From Minisyncoccota bacterium (GTDB taxonomy: Bacteria; Patescibacteriota; Minisyncoccia; Phycocordibacterales; UBA2100), in NCBI GenBank assembly GCA_020058565.1, contig JAGVDT010000048.1, forward strand, positions 1 through 27,509: a stretch of DNA of 27,509 bases, read 5' to 3'. Under the pieces are notes generated by a model. That model ran no database searches. It saw only the letters and a list, made by a program, of their open reading frames with translations, and was not told where the DNA came from. Made by a program: the position numbers and the translations under genes. Positions 22,439 through 27,509 of this stretch are shown in pieces; position 1 is the stretch's first letter, and each line of letters opens with the position of its first letter.

Positions 22439-23005
22439 CTATTTAGACCGCCTTTGTAGTTCTCTACCCCAGATATCGTCCTCGATATCGAGCAACTCAG
22501 TATATCCATCGCTCCCCGTCCTTAGCTCGTAGGAAACGTTATTCTTCGAGGAGAAAACATATACTTTCTTACCTTCGGAGCGCAGATAGGAGACCAGCGC
22601 GAGAAAATCCGAATCTCCGGTAAAAAATACTGCGGTTTCATAGGTATCTCTATTGTGCATTGCATCGATCGTCATCTCGACGTCCATATTGCCCTTTTCC
22701 TCAATAAAATCTCCCTCGTCGGTATGGACTGGGATTCGTTTTAGTTCTTTCTTTCTCACCATAAATCCAAGACTTTTCTTCAGGTATGTATAGAAGTTAT
22801 GCTTCCCCTGCGTACTGTAGGCGCGAGTCCCCTCTCTTGGATATGCCGTATAGTAAAAAATCCGAACTATCTTCGGATGGAATTTCTTTCTCAGATATGC
22901 ACGCAGCTTCTCATAGTCGAACATCTTGCCTTTCGCCTTTTGAGCCTGCCAAACGTTGGAGGCGTCGATGAACACCGCTATACTGTCGTGCAGTATTTTC
23001 GTCAT
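22439..23005 (-). CDS. NYN-domain (LabA/DUF88-like) ribonuclease
   Basis: A 188-residue protein with the PIN-like NYN fold: IAVFIDASNVWQAQ (first Asp), KGNMDVEMTIDAM (middle Asp), and VFFTGDSDFLALVSYLRSEGKKVYVF (third acidic site, TGDSDF). NYN proteins cut RNA. It begins directly at the end of repeat copy 2, which supplies its translation start region. It is followed by the possible small RNA on the opposite strand. Within the restriction/AIPR island a defence or RNA-decay role is plausible, but it could be a housekeeping nuclease. Confidence 0.85.
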   Translation of the reverse strand: MTKILHDSIAVFIDASNVWQAQKAKGKMFDYEKLRAYLRKKFHPKIVRIFYYTAYPREGTRAYSTQGKHNFYTYLKKSLGFMVRKKELKRIPVHTDEGDFIEEKGNMDVEMTIDAMHNRDTYETAVFFTGDSDFLALVSYLRSEGKKVYVFSSKNNVSYELRTGSDGYTELLDIEDDIWGRELQRRSK

Positions 23006-23081
23006 GCGCCAGCATCATCCCACAAAACTTCATTTTTGGGAATCGGGGGGTGGGTTTTGCGGGGACTATGGGGACGGGGTT
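23003..23081 (-). repeat. Leader repeat R, copy 2 (short)
   Basis: About 78 bases shared with copies 1 and 3, running into the ATG of the NYN gene. Copies 2 and 3 share GATGATGCTSGCGCATG across the start codon. The operator-containing part is missing in this copy. Confidence 0.8.
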
Positions 23082-23157
23082 GGGATTTCGGCACGGACAA
23101 GCGCGGCGGATTCAAAGAGACGGAGTTTTTTGGCTATACACAGCCATAAAGCTTCAT

Positions 23158-23258
23158 TTGAAATTAACCCAATTTAAGGATATACTTTGAGGTAAGAAGT
23201 AAGACCTCTCGCGTTGGGTTACCGGATGGTGGCCCGTCAAAGCGAGGGGCTTTCTTAT
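23158..23258 (+). ncRNA. Possible small RNA with strong promoter and terminator
   Basis: TTGAAA (23158-23163), a 17-base spacer and TATACT (23181-23186) make the best promoter in the window. The RNA of about 65 bases would start near 23193 and folds into an outer stem AAGACCTCTCGC/GCGAGGGGCTTT (23201-23212 with 23242-23253), with an inner GGG/CCC helix, followed by CTTATTTA. No open frame is present. It ends at the stop of the convergent DUF3800 gene, in the same arrangement as 22339-22438. Confidence 0.5.
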
Positions 23259-23888
23259 TTATGGAAACAGCAACCGCTCATCGATGATTTTGGACTTTAT
23301 TAGATCGTAAAACTCGAAATCTCCGTGCTCATACTTCCTGAATATTGCCCAGGAAATAAAATCCACCGCCTGAAGCGATTTGTTTTCGTGCGACGTATGA
23401 AGTTCTATCTTAAAATTCTTTACTTTCCTGCTCTCCATCGAACTGGCTAGATAATTCAGGAAGTTTTGTCTCAGGCTCTTTTTGGTATCCTTTCTATCTA
23501 TATACAGCTCAATATGATCCCCTGGCGGCACTACACCCTTTGAGTGTAACCGGTCTAGCAAAATATTCGCGGTGTAGTTGTATAAAATATTCTTTTGGTT
23601 TTTTAAGTCGACGTAGACTTTCTCCTTATTTAAGACAATGCTTTGTACCTTTAGTTGATCTAAGGCACCCAATCGGCTTAGCAATCTACTCCTAGTTACA
23701 TCTTTTTCGTTAGAGGCGTGGAGTTCATTTAGACGTGAATGCTTCTTGCGTAAAGTCCTCCAAACTTTCTTGACCTCTCTTTCTAAGACCCGCTTGTCCT
23801 GAACGATGGCTATAGTGAATATGAACCACTTACTGGAAGCATCTTTAAATCCTAAATCACCGCTTTCGTCGAGAAATATGTAAACCAT
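23259..23888 (-). CDS. DUF3800 family protein
   Basis: A 209-residue protein with the family opening YIFLDESGDLGF, a middle HIELYIDRKDTKKSLRQ segment with acidic residues, and the ending KSLQAVDFISWAIFRKYEHGD. Fold predictions for DUF3800 suggest an RNase H-like nuclease, and members are often seen near mobile or defence genes. The gene is visibly richer in A and T than the TOMM and housekeeping genes, hinting at transfer. Its ATG lies at the edge of repeat copy 3, as for the NYN gene and copy 2. Confidence 0.85.
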   Translation of the reverse strand: MVYIFLDESGDLGFKDASSKWFIFTIAIVQDKRVLEREVKKVWRTLRKKHSRLNELHASNEKDVTRSRLLSRLGALDQLKVQSIVLNKEKVYVDLKNQKNILYNYTANILLDRLHSKGVVPPGDHIELYIDRKDTKKSLRQNFLNYLASSMESRKVKNFKIELHTSHENKSLQAVDFISWAIFRKYEHGDFEFYDLIKSKIIDERLLFP

Positions 23889-24070
23889 GCGCGAGCATCA
23901 TCCCATGGAACTTCATTTTTGGGAATCGGGGGTGGGTTTAGCGGGGACTATGGGGACGGGGTTTCTTCCATCTCCATCGCTATTGCGGTGTGCGGAAAAC
24001 TCTAAAACATATTGATCCTAGCGGGAATGGGAGTATTGGGGATGGACGTCCCGCCAGGTGTCACCTGGCG
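23887..24070 (-). repeat. Leader repeat R, copy 3 (full length)
   Basis: Full-length copy running into the ATG of the DUF3800 gene. The operator-like part is degraded here (TATTGCGGTGTGCGGAAAAC). Its far end is the perfect hairpin CCGCCAGGTG/CACCTGGCGG (24051-24071), with a further CACCTGGCGG at 24074-24083. From 24084 to 24264 no gene is seen. Confidence 0.8.
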
Positions 24071-24191
24071 GAACACCTGGCGGCGCCCGCATGCGCCACT
24101 ACCACCTGCATCACGTGGAGCAAAGCCTGCAATCCTAAGCCTCTCCCTGCGTACCCAACTCCCTAATCCGGCCCCCCCTAAAAACTTTCAT

Positions 24192-24211
24192 TCAAACGTT
24201 TTGCAAAATGT
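24192..24211. promoter_or_regulatory. Weak operator-like palindrome
   Basis: Near-palindrome AACGTTTTGCAAAATGTT shares only the TTTTGCAAAA core with O1-O3. No gene start is near. Possibly chance. Confidence 0.2.
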
Positions 24212-24265
24212 TGCAACGTTGCATGGCTACATTGCCTGACCTGCGGCCTAGTCGACGGCATATAG

Positions 24266-24291
24266 AGCGGGCGGCTGGTGGGCCGCCCGCT
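24266..24291. terminator. Hairpin, possible terminator
   Basis: A perfect 10-bp stem AGCGGGCGGC/GCCGCCCGCT with a 6-base loop, followed on the minus strand by CTATATG. A second hairpin GTAGGGTG/CACCCTAC lies at 24307-24324. Both are downstream of the 70-aa gene. Confidence 0.45.
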
Positions 24292-24332
24292 GGCTGGGAA
24301 AGAGGTGTAGGGTGGACACCCTACCTGCCTGC

Positions 24333-24545
24333 CTACTTCAGTCGCCACAAATTCCAGGCGCAGGCACCGGCAGCTACCCCGAAAGCTATCGCGGCCACAC
24401 CCATCCTGATGTGGTTGTCGGGGTTGAACCCGATCCACTGCGCGTAGCCTAGGAGTACCGCACACTGGGTGCATTCGGCACCCAAGACTATAGAGACAAA
24501 TAGTCCAAAATCCCGACGTAGTCCGGGAGCCGACCGAGTCCTCAT
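24333..24545 (-). CDS. Small membrane protein, unknown
   Basis: The start at 24545 gives 70 residues: a basic N-terminus (MRTRSAPGLRRD), membrane helix about 13-40 containing an ECTQC motif, and a second helix about 48-66. AGGGGAG sits 7 bases before the ATG, one of the few Shine-Dalgarno-like sites in the window. An ATG 26 codons upstream is possible but the added part is not membrane-like. No family recognised. Confidence 0.45.
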   Translation of the reverse strand: MRTRSAPGLRRDFGLFVSIVLGAECTQCAVLLGYAQWIGFNPDNHIRMGVAAIAFGVAAGACAWNLWRLK

Positions 24546-24732
24546 CAGACTCTCCCCTGTTTCCAGCATGCTTAATCTCGGCACGCTTCCAGCACTATGC
24601 CCAAAAAACCCATCTCTCGCCAACTCTCCCCGACTTCTTCTCCCCGCATCTACCCGCCCCCCTCTGACTATTCAGTCAAACATTTAGCCCTCCGACGCCA
24701 AGGTTTGAGGGACAAGCAAAAGCTTGAATAGT

Positions 24733-25455
24733 TCAGCCCAAAAGGCCGCGGGAGGGGCGGCTGGCGTGGGTTTCGCAGAGGAGGGCGAAATTGTTTCCGT
24801 TCGACTTCGCGAAGTGGAGGGCGGATTGGGTGCTGCAGACGGCGCAGCGGCCTTGGGCTTCTGACCATATGGCGACTTTTTCGGTGGCGCTTAGCATGCG
24901 CTCGTGATAGTCTGCTTCGCTTTCTGCTGAGCCTGCCCTATTGCCAGCCGGGTTTAGGTAAAATTTAAATACTTTGCGTTCAGCCCCTTTCGCCCCTGCC
25001 GTTACTTGTTTAGCATCTACTAGATTGAAAATGCCTTTGTCGAACCACACTCCGGGATCAAGCTTTTCGTACACCTCTATCTGGAGCGGTTCGCGCCGCA
25101 CACCTTCCGCAAATGCCTGCGCGGCTTTGTAAAATTTGCCGTTGTCGGTCACTCGCCCGTCGCTATACATCGCTAGTTGATCGACCTGCTTCCCTTTAGG
25201 TAGCTCGCCCTGAGCTTGTCGAAGGGTGGAGTCGTGCCCCTGAAATGTATAGGTTTCGGAGTCTTCATCCCATTCGTCGGTATAGACGCCGTCGTGTTCG
25301 AGTACCAGAAATACCGAAAGTAATCCTCCGCTTTCGCGGTAGTTCATACCTCTCTGGAGATTCACCCCCGTACGCGCCAGTAACTCTGCCGCCGAAAGTA
25401 TTGGCGAAGCCCTGTGCGAATACCCATTTACTTCACCCAAAAAATTCGATCCCAT
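24733..25455 (-). CDS. SRA-like / HNH endonuclease (modification-dependent restriction type)
   Basis: The product has 240 residues. The first 165 look like an SRA-type modified-base reader: ILSAAELLARTGVNLQRGMNY, SVFLVLEHDGVYTDEWDED, TYTFQGHD, then KQVDQLAMYSDGRVTDNGKFY and LQIEVYEKLDPGVWFDKGIFNLVDA. The last 50 residues form a small HNH/Cys4-type nuclease: GRCAVC, ALHFAK, NNFALLCETH. Such SRA-HNH proteins cut DNA with foreign modified bases (type IV restriction). A 13-residue insert STLRQAQGELPKG interrupts the first domain and is encoded by a mobile repeat. TATACT lies 18 bases before the ATG, with operator O2 about 50 bases further up, so repression by the ArsR protein is likely. Confidence 0.7.
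   Translation of the reverse strand: MGSNFLGEVNGYSHRASPILSAAELLARTGVNLQRGMNYRESGGLLSVFLVLEHDGVYTDEWDEDSETYTFQGHDSTLRQAQGELPKGKQVDQLAMYSDGRVTDNGKFYKAAQAFAEGVRREPLQIEVYEKLDPGVWFDKGIFNLVDAKQVTAGAKGAERKVFKFYLNPAGNRAGSAESEADYHERMLSATEKVAIWSEAQGRCAVCSTQSALHFAKSNGNNFALLCETHASRPSRGLLG
25208..25226. repeat. REP-like CCCTGAGC-TTGTCGAAGGG element inside a gene
   Basis: The 19-base element CCCTGAGCTTGTCGAAGGG is a widely dispersed short repeat; translated in this frame it gives LRQAQGE. Here it is inserted in frame in the SRA-like domain, at a surface loop by position. Confidence 0.75.
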
Positions 25456-25473
25456 AATTTTTATCGCTCAGGA

Positions 25474-25479
25474 AGTATA
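25474..25479 (-). promoter_or_regulatory. -10 element of the SRA-HNH gene
   Basis: TATACT on the minus strand, 18 bases before ATG 25455; a short leader of about 11 bases would result. Confidence 0.4.
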
Positions 25480-25526
25480 GCAACCAAAAGTTCCTCAAAA
25501 CCTCACTACGGACCCCACGCCACCCA

Positions 25527-25558
25527 TTATTCAAGTATTTTGCAAAATACTAGAATAT
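25527..25558. promoter_or_regulatory. Operator O2
   Basis: Matches O1 at 29-30 of 32 positions and is palindromic apart from two base pairs. It overlaps the last codons and stop of the ArsR gene and lies upstream of the SRA-HNH promoter. Confidence 0.7.
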
Positions 25559-25808
25559 GTCCGGCTCGATCGGTTAGTTTGTGTCGCACCGTAGTTCCTT
25601 CGTACCTTTTGAGAACTAAACCCGCTATGGCGAGCTTGCGAATGTGATCCGAAGCGTTTTCGTAGCCAATCCCCAACTTTTCCGCGATATCTTCTACGCT
25701 TAACTCCGATTCTTCACTCAACAGGGTGAGGATTTCCAACCGCCGATGATTGCTAAAGCCTTTAATAACGCGCTCGAGAGCGCGAAAATTTGTTTGACCC
25801 CTTTTCAT
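25527..25808 (-). CDS. ArsR-family winged-helix repressor
   Basis: A 93-residue single-domain regulator: VIKGFSNHRRLEILTLLSEE opening, LSVEDIAEKLGIGYENASDHIRKLAIAGLVLKRYEG as the helix-turn-helix, and a wing TTVRHKLTDRAG. No ArsR metal-binding Cys pair is visible (single Cys near the end), so another signal or none is sensed. A perfect 32-bp palindrome starts 17 bases before its ATG, overlapping the likely promoter: autoregulation. Its last codons fall in a second copy of the palindrome that sits upstream of the SRA-HNH gene. It therefore probably controls the nuclease. Confidence 0.85.
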   Translation of the reverse strand: MKRGQTNFRALERVIKGFSNHRRLEILTLLSEESELSVEDIAEKLGIGYENASDHIRKLAIAGLVLKRYEGTTVRHKLTDRAGHILVFCKILE

Positions 25809-25824
25809 CCCGGCACGCTATACG

Positions 25825-25856
25825 ATATTCAAGTATTTTGCAAAATACTTGAATAT
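25825..25856. promoter_or_regulatory. Operator O1 (perfect palindrome)
   Basis: A 32-bp perfect palindrome with half-site ATATTCAAGTATTTTG. It is placed where a repressor would block the ArsR promoter. Confidence 0.75.
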
Positions 25857-25894
25857 TGCGTAATTGACTTAGCGCTTTGATGACATTGTTGAAT

Positions 25895-26224
25895 TTACAT
25901 CGAAATGATTTCCATCACGTCGCAGGCGGAGCCCGGCATCTTGAGGTGCGGGCCAGTGGCCACGATCTTCGCGGCCTCTTCGGCGCTTTCGGCCTGGACT
26001 ATCGAATAGCCGCCCACGTCGTTGCTTTCCTGCACTACGCCGGCAGAACTCACTTTCCAGTTCTTGCCAACGCCGTTTCCTGGATCCGAGAAATCGGCCG
26101 CGTGCGCCTTGGTCCATTCGTTCCATTCAGCCATTTGCTTCGCCCCGTCTTCTTTGCTCAACGTCGCCATCATCTTGCGCATTTCCGCGATATCCATACG
26201 ATACAAAACCAAGAATTTTTTCAT
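25895..26224 (-). CDS. YCII-related (DGPF-like) domain protein
   Basis: A 109-residue protein: MKKFLVLYRM opening, a central FSDPGNGVGKNWKVSSAGVV stretch, GGYSIVQAESAEEAAKIVATGPHL and the final VMEIISM strand, as in YCII/DGPF proteins. These small ferredoxin-like-fold proteins bind small molecules or act as dehydratase-like enzymes; the role here is unknown. TATACT lies 27 bases upstream of the ATG. Confidence 0.85.
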   Translation of the reverse strand: MKKFLVLYRMDIAEMRKMMATLSKEDGAKQMAEWNEWTKAHAADFSDPGNGVGKNWKVSSAGVVQESNDVGGYSIVQAESAEEAAKIVATGPHLKMPGSACDVMEIISM

Positions 26225-26306
26225 GCTATTTTTTTAGCTGCTATTGTTCACAGTATAGTGGAACTCCGACTTTAGTCGAAGAGGCGCCATAGATCTCGCA
26301 AGCGGG

Positions 26307-27395
26307 TTATTCGCTGAGCAGTTTCAGCACATTTGAAAGCTCCGCCAGAACTGCAGCCTGTTCATTGGTAGTTTTCCATACACCGCCATTACTGGAACCT
26401 ATCATCGCCGCCTGTGCGTCTACCTCCGGCCTTAGCAAAAAGCCAAACCAGGGTAATTTTACTTTTACCGTCCCGTCAGATGAAAGCTCCACTTCCTGTC
26501 TGAACGTAAGCGGGATAAGGCCAAAGAGCTTTCCCCTGGCGCGATGCGTCACTTTGATCTCTTCGTAGTTCAGCGCGATTTCTTCCATCTGAGCATTTTC
26601 GAGAAGCACGCCTCGTGCAAAATTCGATAAGTCCTCGTCGGAGTGTACCTGCGCATGATCTTTGACGCGTGCCAGAAATGCAGTCTTTTCTTCTTCGGTG
26701 AGGCCGTTTACATCGCCAGCGGCCACGGACACGCCGCCCTGCATGGAACCCTGCTTAATAGCAATTGAATCAACCTTGTTTACTTTGCCTTCTTGGAGTT
26801 CGCCGACACCGATATTGATGTCCTCGGTACCACCTTTTTCGCCGCTTTCTTGGGGTTTTGGCTTGGGCCTTTCTGAAGACTCACCTGGTACGCCATCCAA
26901 CTCCAAGAGCACCGGAGTAAGCTTTTCTCCCTCCTCGACTTTCCAGCTGTATTCGATACCGCTTGAGCTCGGAGGCGGCGCTGGTGGCGGAGGAGGAGGC
27001 GGTGGAGCCGGGTTAGCGGCAGTACCTGAAATCGGCGAAACGATCTGAAGCTGTGCAGCGGCTGCCGAAGTTTTGATCTCGATCTTTTCCGATATCGTCC
27101 TGCCGGAAGAATACGTAACCGTAAGCTGAAATACGTACGTACCCGGTGTGCTGGGAGTGAATGTCGGCTTTAGAGTGGTCCCGCCCGAGAGTTGTGCGGT
27201 CGGGCCGGAGACCTGCGTCCATGAGAAACGTGAGATTGTGCCGTCGTCTTGATTCTTGGTGCCGTCGAGTATCACGGGTTTGCCGACCATGGAGCTACCG
27301 TCGACGCCGTCGTATTTCGCATAGATAGCTGCCTCAGCAGAACCGGTAAATACGATCAGTACTAATAACGCGCTCGCCCAAATAGAGGTTTTCAT
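26307..27395 (-). CDS. Secreted protein with PKD-like domain and Pro-rich linker
   Basis: The product has 362 residues. Residues 1-22 form a signal peptide ending near AEA. Residues 30-110 are PKD/immunoglobulin-like (DGTISRFSWTQVSGPTAQL, PTFTPSTPGTYVFQLTVTY). A run of prolines (about 130-142) leads to an acidic linker and a C-terminal domain of unknown kind (about 195-362) with a LFGLIPLTFRQEVELSSDG segment ending in helices. No cell-wall anchor is seen. Likely a surface or shed protein. TAGAGT lies 6 bases before the ATG. I recall similar C-terminal segments in other Patescibacteria, but that is memory, not a search. Confidence 0.75.
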   Translation of the reverse strand: MKTSIWASALLVLIVFTGSAEAAIYAKYDGVDGSSMVGKPVILDGTKNQDDGTISRFSWTQVSGPTAQLSGGTTLKPTFTPSTPGTYVFQLTVTYSSGRTISEKIEIKTSAAAAQLQIVSPISGTAANPAPPPPPPPPAPPPSSSGIEYSWKVEEGEKLTPVLLELDGVPGESSERPKPKPQESGEKGGTEDINIGVGELQEGKVNKVDSIAIKQGSMQGGVSVAAGDVNGLTEEEKTAFLARVKDHAQVHSDEDLSNFARGVLLENAQMEEIALNYEEIKVTHRARGKLFGLIPLTFRQEVELSSDGTVKVKLPWFGFLLRPEVDAQAAMIGSSNGGVWKTTNEQAAVLAELSNVLKLLSE

Positions 27396-27401
27396 CGGTG
27401 C

Positions 27402-27407
27402 ACTCTA
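27402..27407 (-). promoter_or_regulatory. -10 element of the secreted protein gene
   Basis: TAGAGT on the minus strand, 6 bases before ATG 27395. Confidence 0.4.
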
Positions 27408-27409
27408 CA

Positions 27410-27509
27410 TGGGCATTGCCCTCATAGCAACCGCCGCACAGCACGAGAAAATCCGGCGTACGCCGGATTTTCTCGTGCTGTGCGGCGGTTGCTATGAGGG
27501 CAATGCCCA
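27410..27509. repeat. Perfect 100-bp palindrome at the sequence end
   Basis: The last 50 bases are the exact reverse complement of the 50 before them, with the centre between 27459 and 27460. The core AAAATCCGGC-GTAC-GCCGGATTTT (27448-27471) looks like an ordinary bidirectional terminator; the outer arms are non-repetitive. See findings for the artefact and telomere readings. Confidence 0.95.

Noticed and set aside
22240..23258. Integron attC sites between same-strand genes
   Set aside because: A GTTAAGC box exists near 22343-22349, but no matching R''/R' pair with the required spacing and no integrase was found.
27320..27395. Hcp-like IYAKYDGVDG start of the secreted protein
   Set aside because: The match is a few residues only, after a signal peptide; the following sequence is PKD-like, not a type VI tube protein.
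1..27509. Alternative genetic code (TGA as Gly)
   Set aside because: Many genes, including the first ycaO and the SagB-coupled ycaO, end cleanly at TGA with overlapping downstream starts.

Overview
The window looks like one end of a contig from a Candidate Phyla Radiation (Patescibacteria, Parcubacteria/Kaiserbacteria-like) bacterium. The grounds are many short orphan membrane and secreted proteins, DUF4349, DUF4260, NYN and DUF3800 families that are common in that group, very weak Shine-Dalgarno signals, and a uS10 gene with a basic N-terminal tail. The assignment is an inference. TGA is used as a stop throughout, so this is not a code-25 lineage. I see no tRNA, rRNA, CRISPR array or transposase.

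Region 1 (1-10124) looks like an undescribed RiPP-type (thiazole/oxazole-modified peptide, TOMM-like) locus. It holds two YcaO cyclodehydratase-family proteins (the first cut by the window edge), a SagB-type azoline dehydrogenase, an HTTM (SdpB/gamma-carboxylase-like) membrane protein, a 68-aa single-span membrane protein, an unusual phosphoribosyltransferase/PQQ-type beta-propeller fusion, a PP-loop ATPase of the asparagine-synthetase type and a DCC (DUF393) thiol protein. Divergent from the complete ycaO is a 98-aa protein with a membrane-spanning or leader-like N-terminus and a Gly/Ser/Cys/Asp-only tail that resembles the microcin B17 core. It is the best precursor candidate. A membrane-anchored helical-repeat protein follows it.

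Region 2 (589-1842 and 10126-13121) contains three diverged paralogues of a membrane-anchored, Cys/His-rich family with repeated CHxxGH motifs. One lies inside the ycaO operon and two flank a lone rpsJ (uS10) gene.

Region 3 (13303-18200) is a run of small housekeeping or stress-type genes: dienelactone hydrolase, small membrane proteins, DUF1801, an AHSA1/SRPBCC protein, an isoprenylcysteine-methyltransferase-like enzyme, DUF4349, DUF4260 and a glycine-zipper-like protein.

Region 4 (18232-25808) is a defence-type island: NERD nuclease, AIPR abortive-infection protein, a type II restriction endonuclease with a DpnA-like methyltransferase, NYN nuclease, DUF3800 protein, SRA-like/HNH nuclease and an ArsR-family repressor. 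Its intergenic spaces hold a three-copy leader repeat, two promoter-hairpin modules that could be small RNAs, and at least three copies of a palindromic operator matching the one upstream of the ArsR gene.

The right end (25895-27509) holds a YCII protein and a secreted PKD-like protein. The sequence finishes in a perfect 100-bp palindrome, which is either an assembly fold-back or a hairpin end.

Across the window, ten start codons have a -10 hexamer exactly 6 nt upstream, often with an extended TGn (the ycaO start at 3393 is an eleventh), and two more at 7-8 nt. This implies widespread leaderless transcription.
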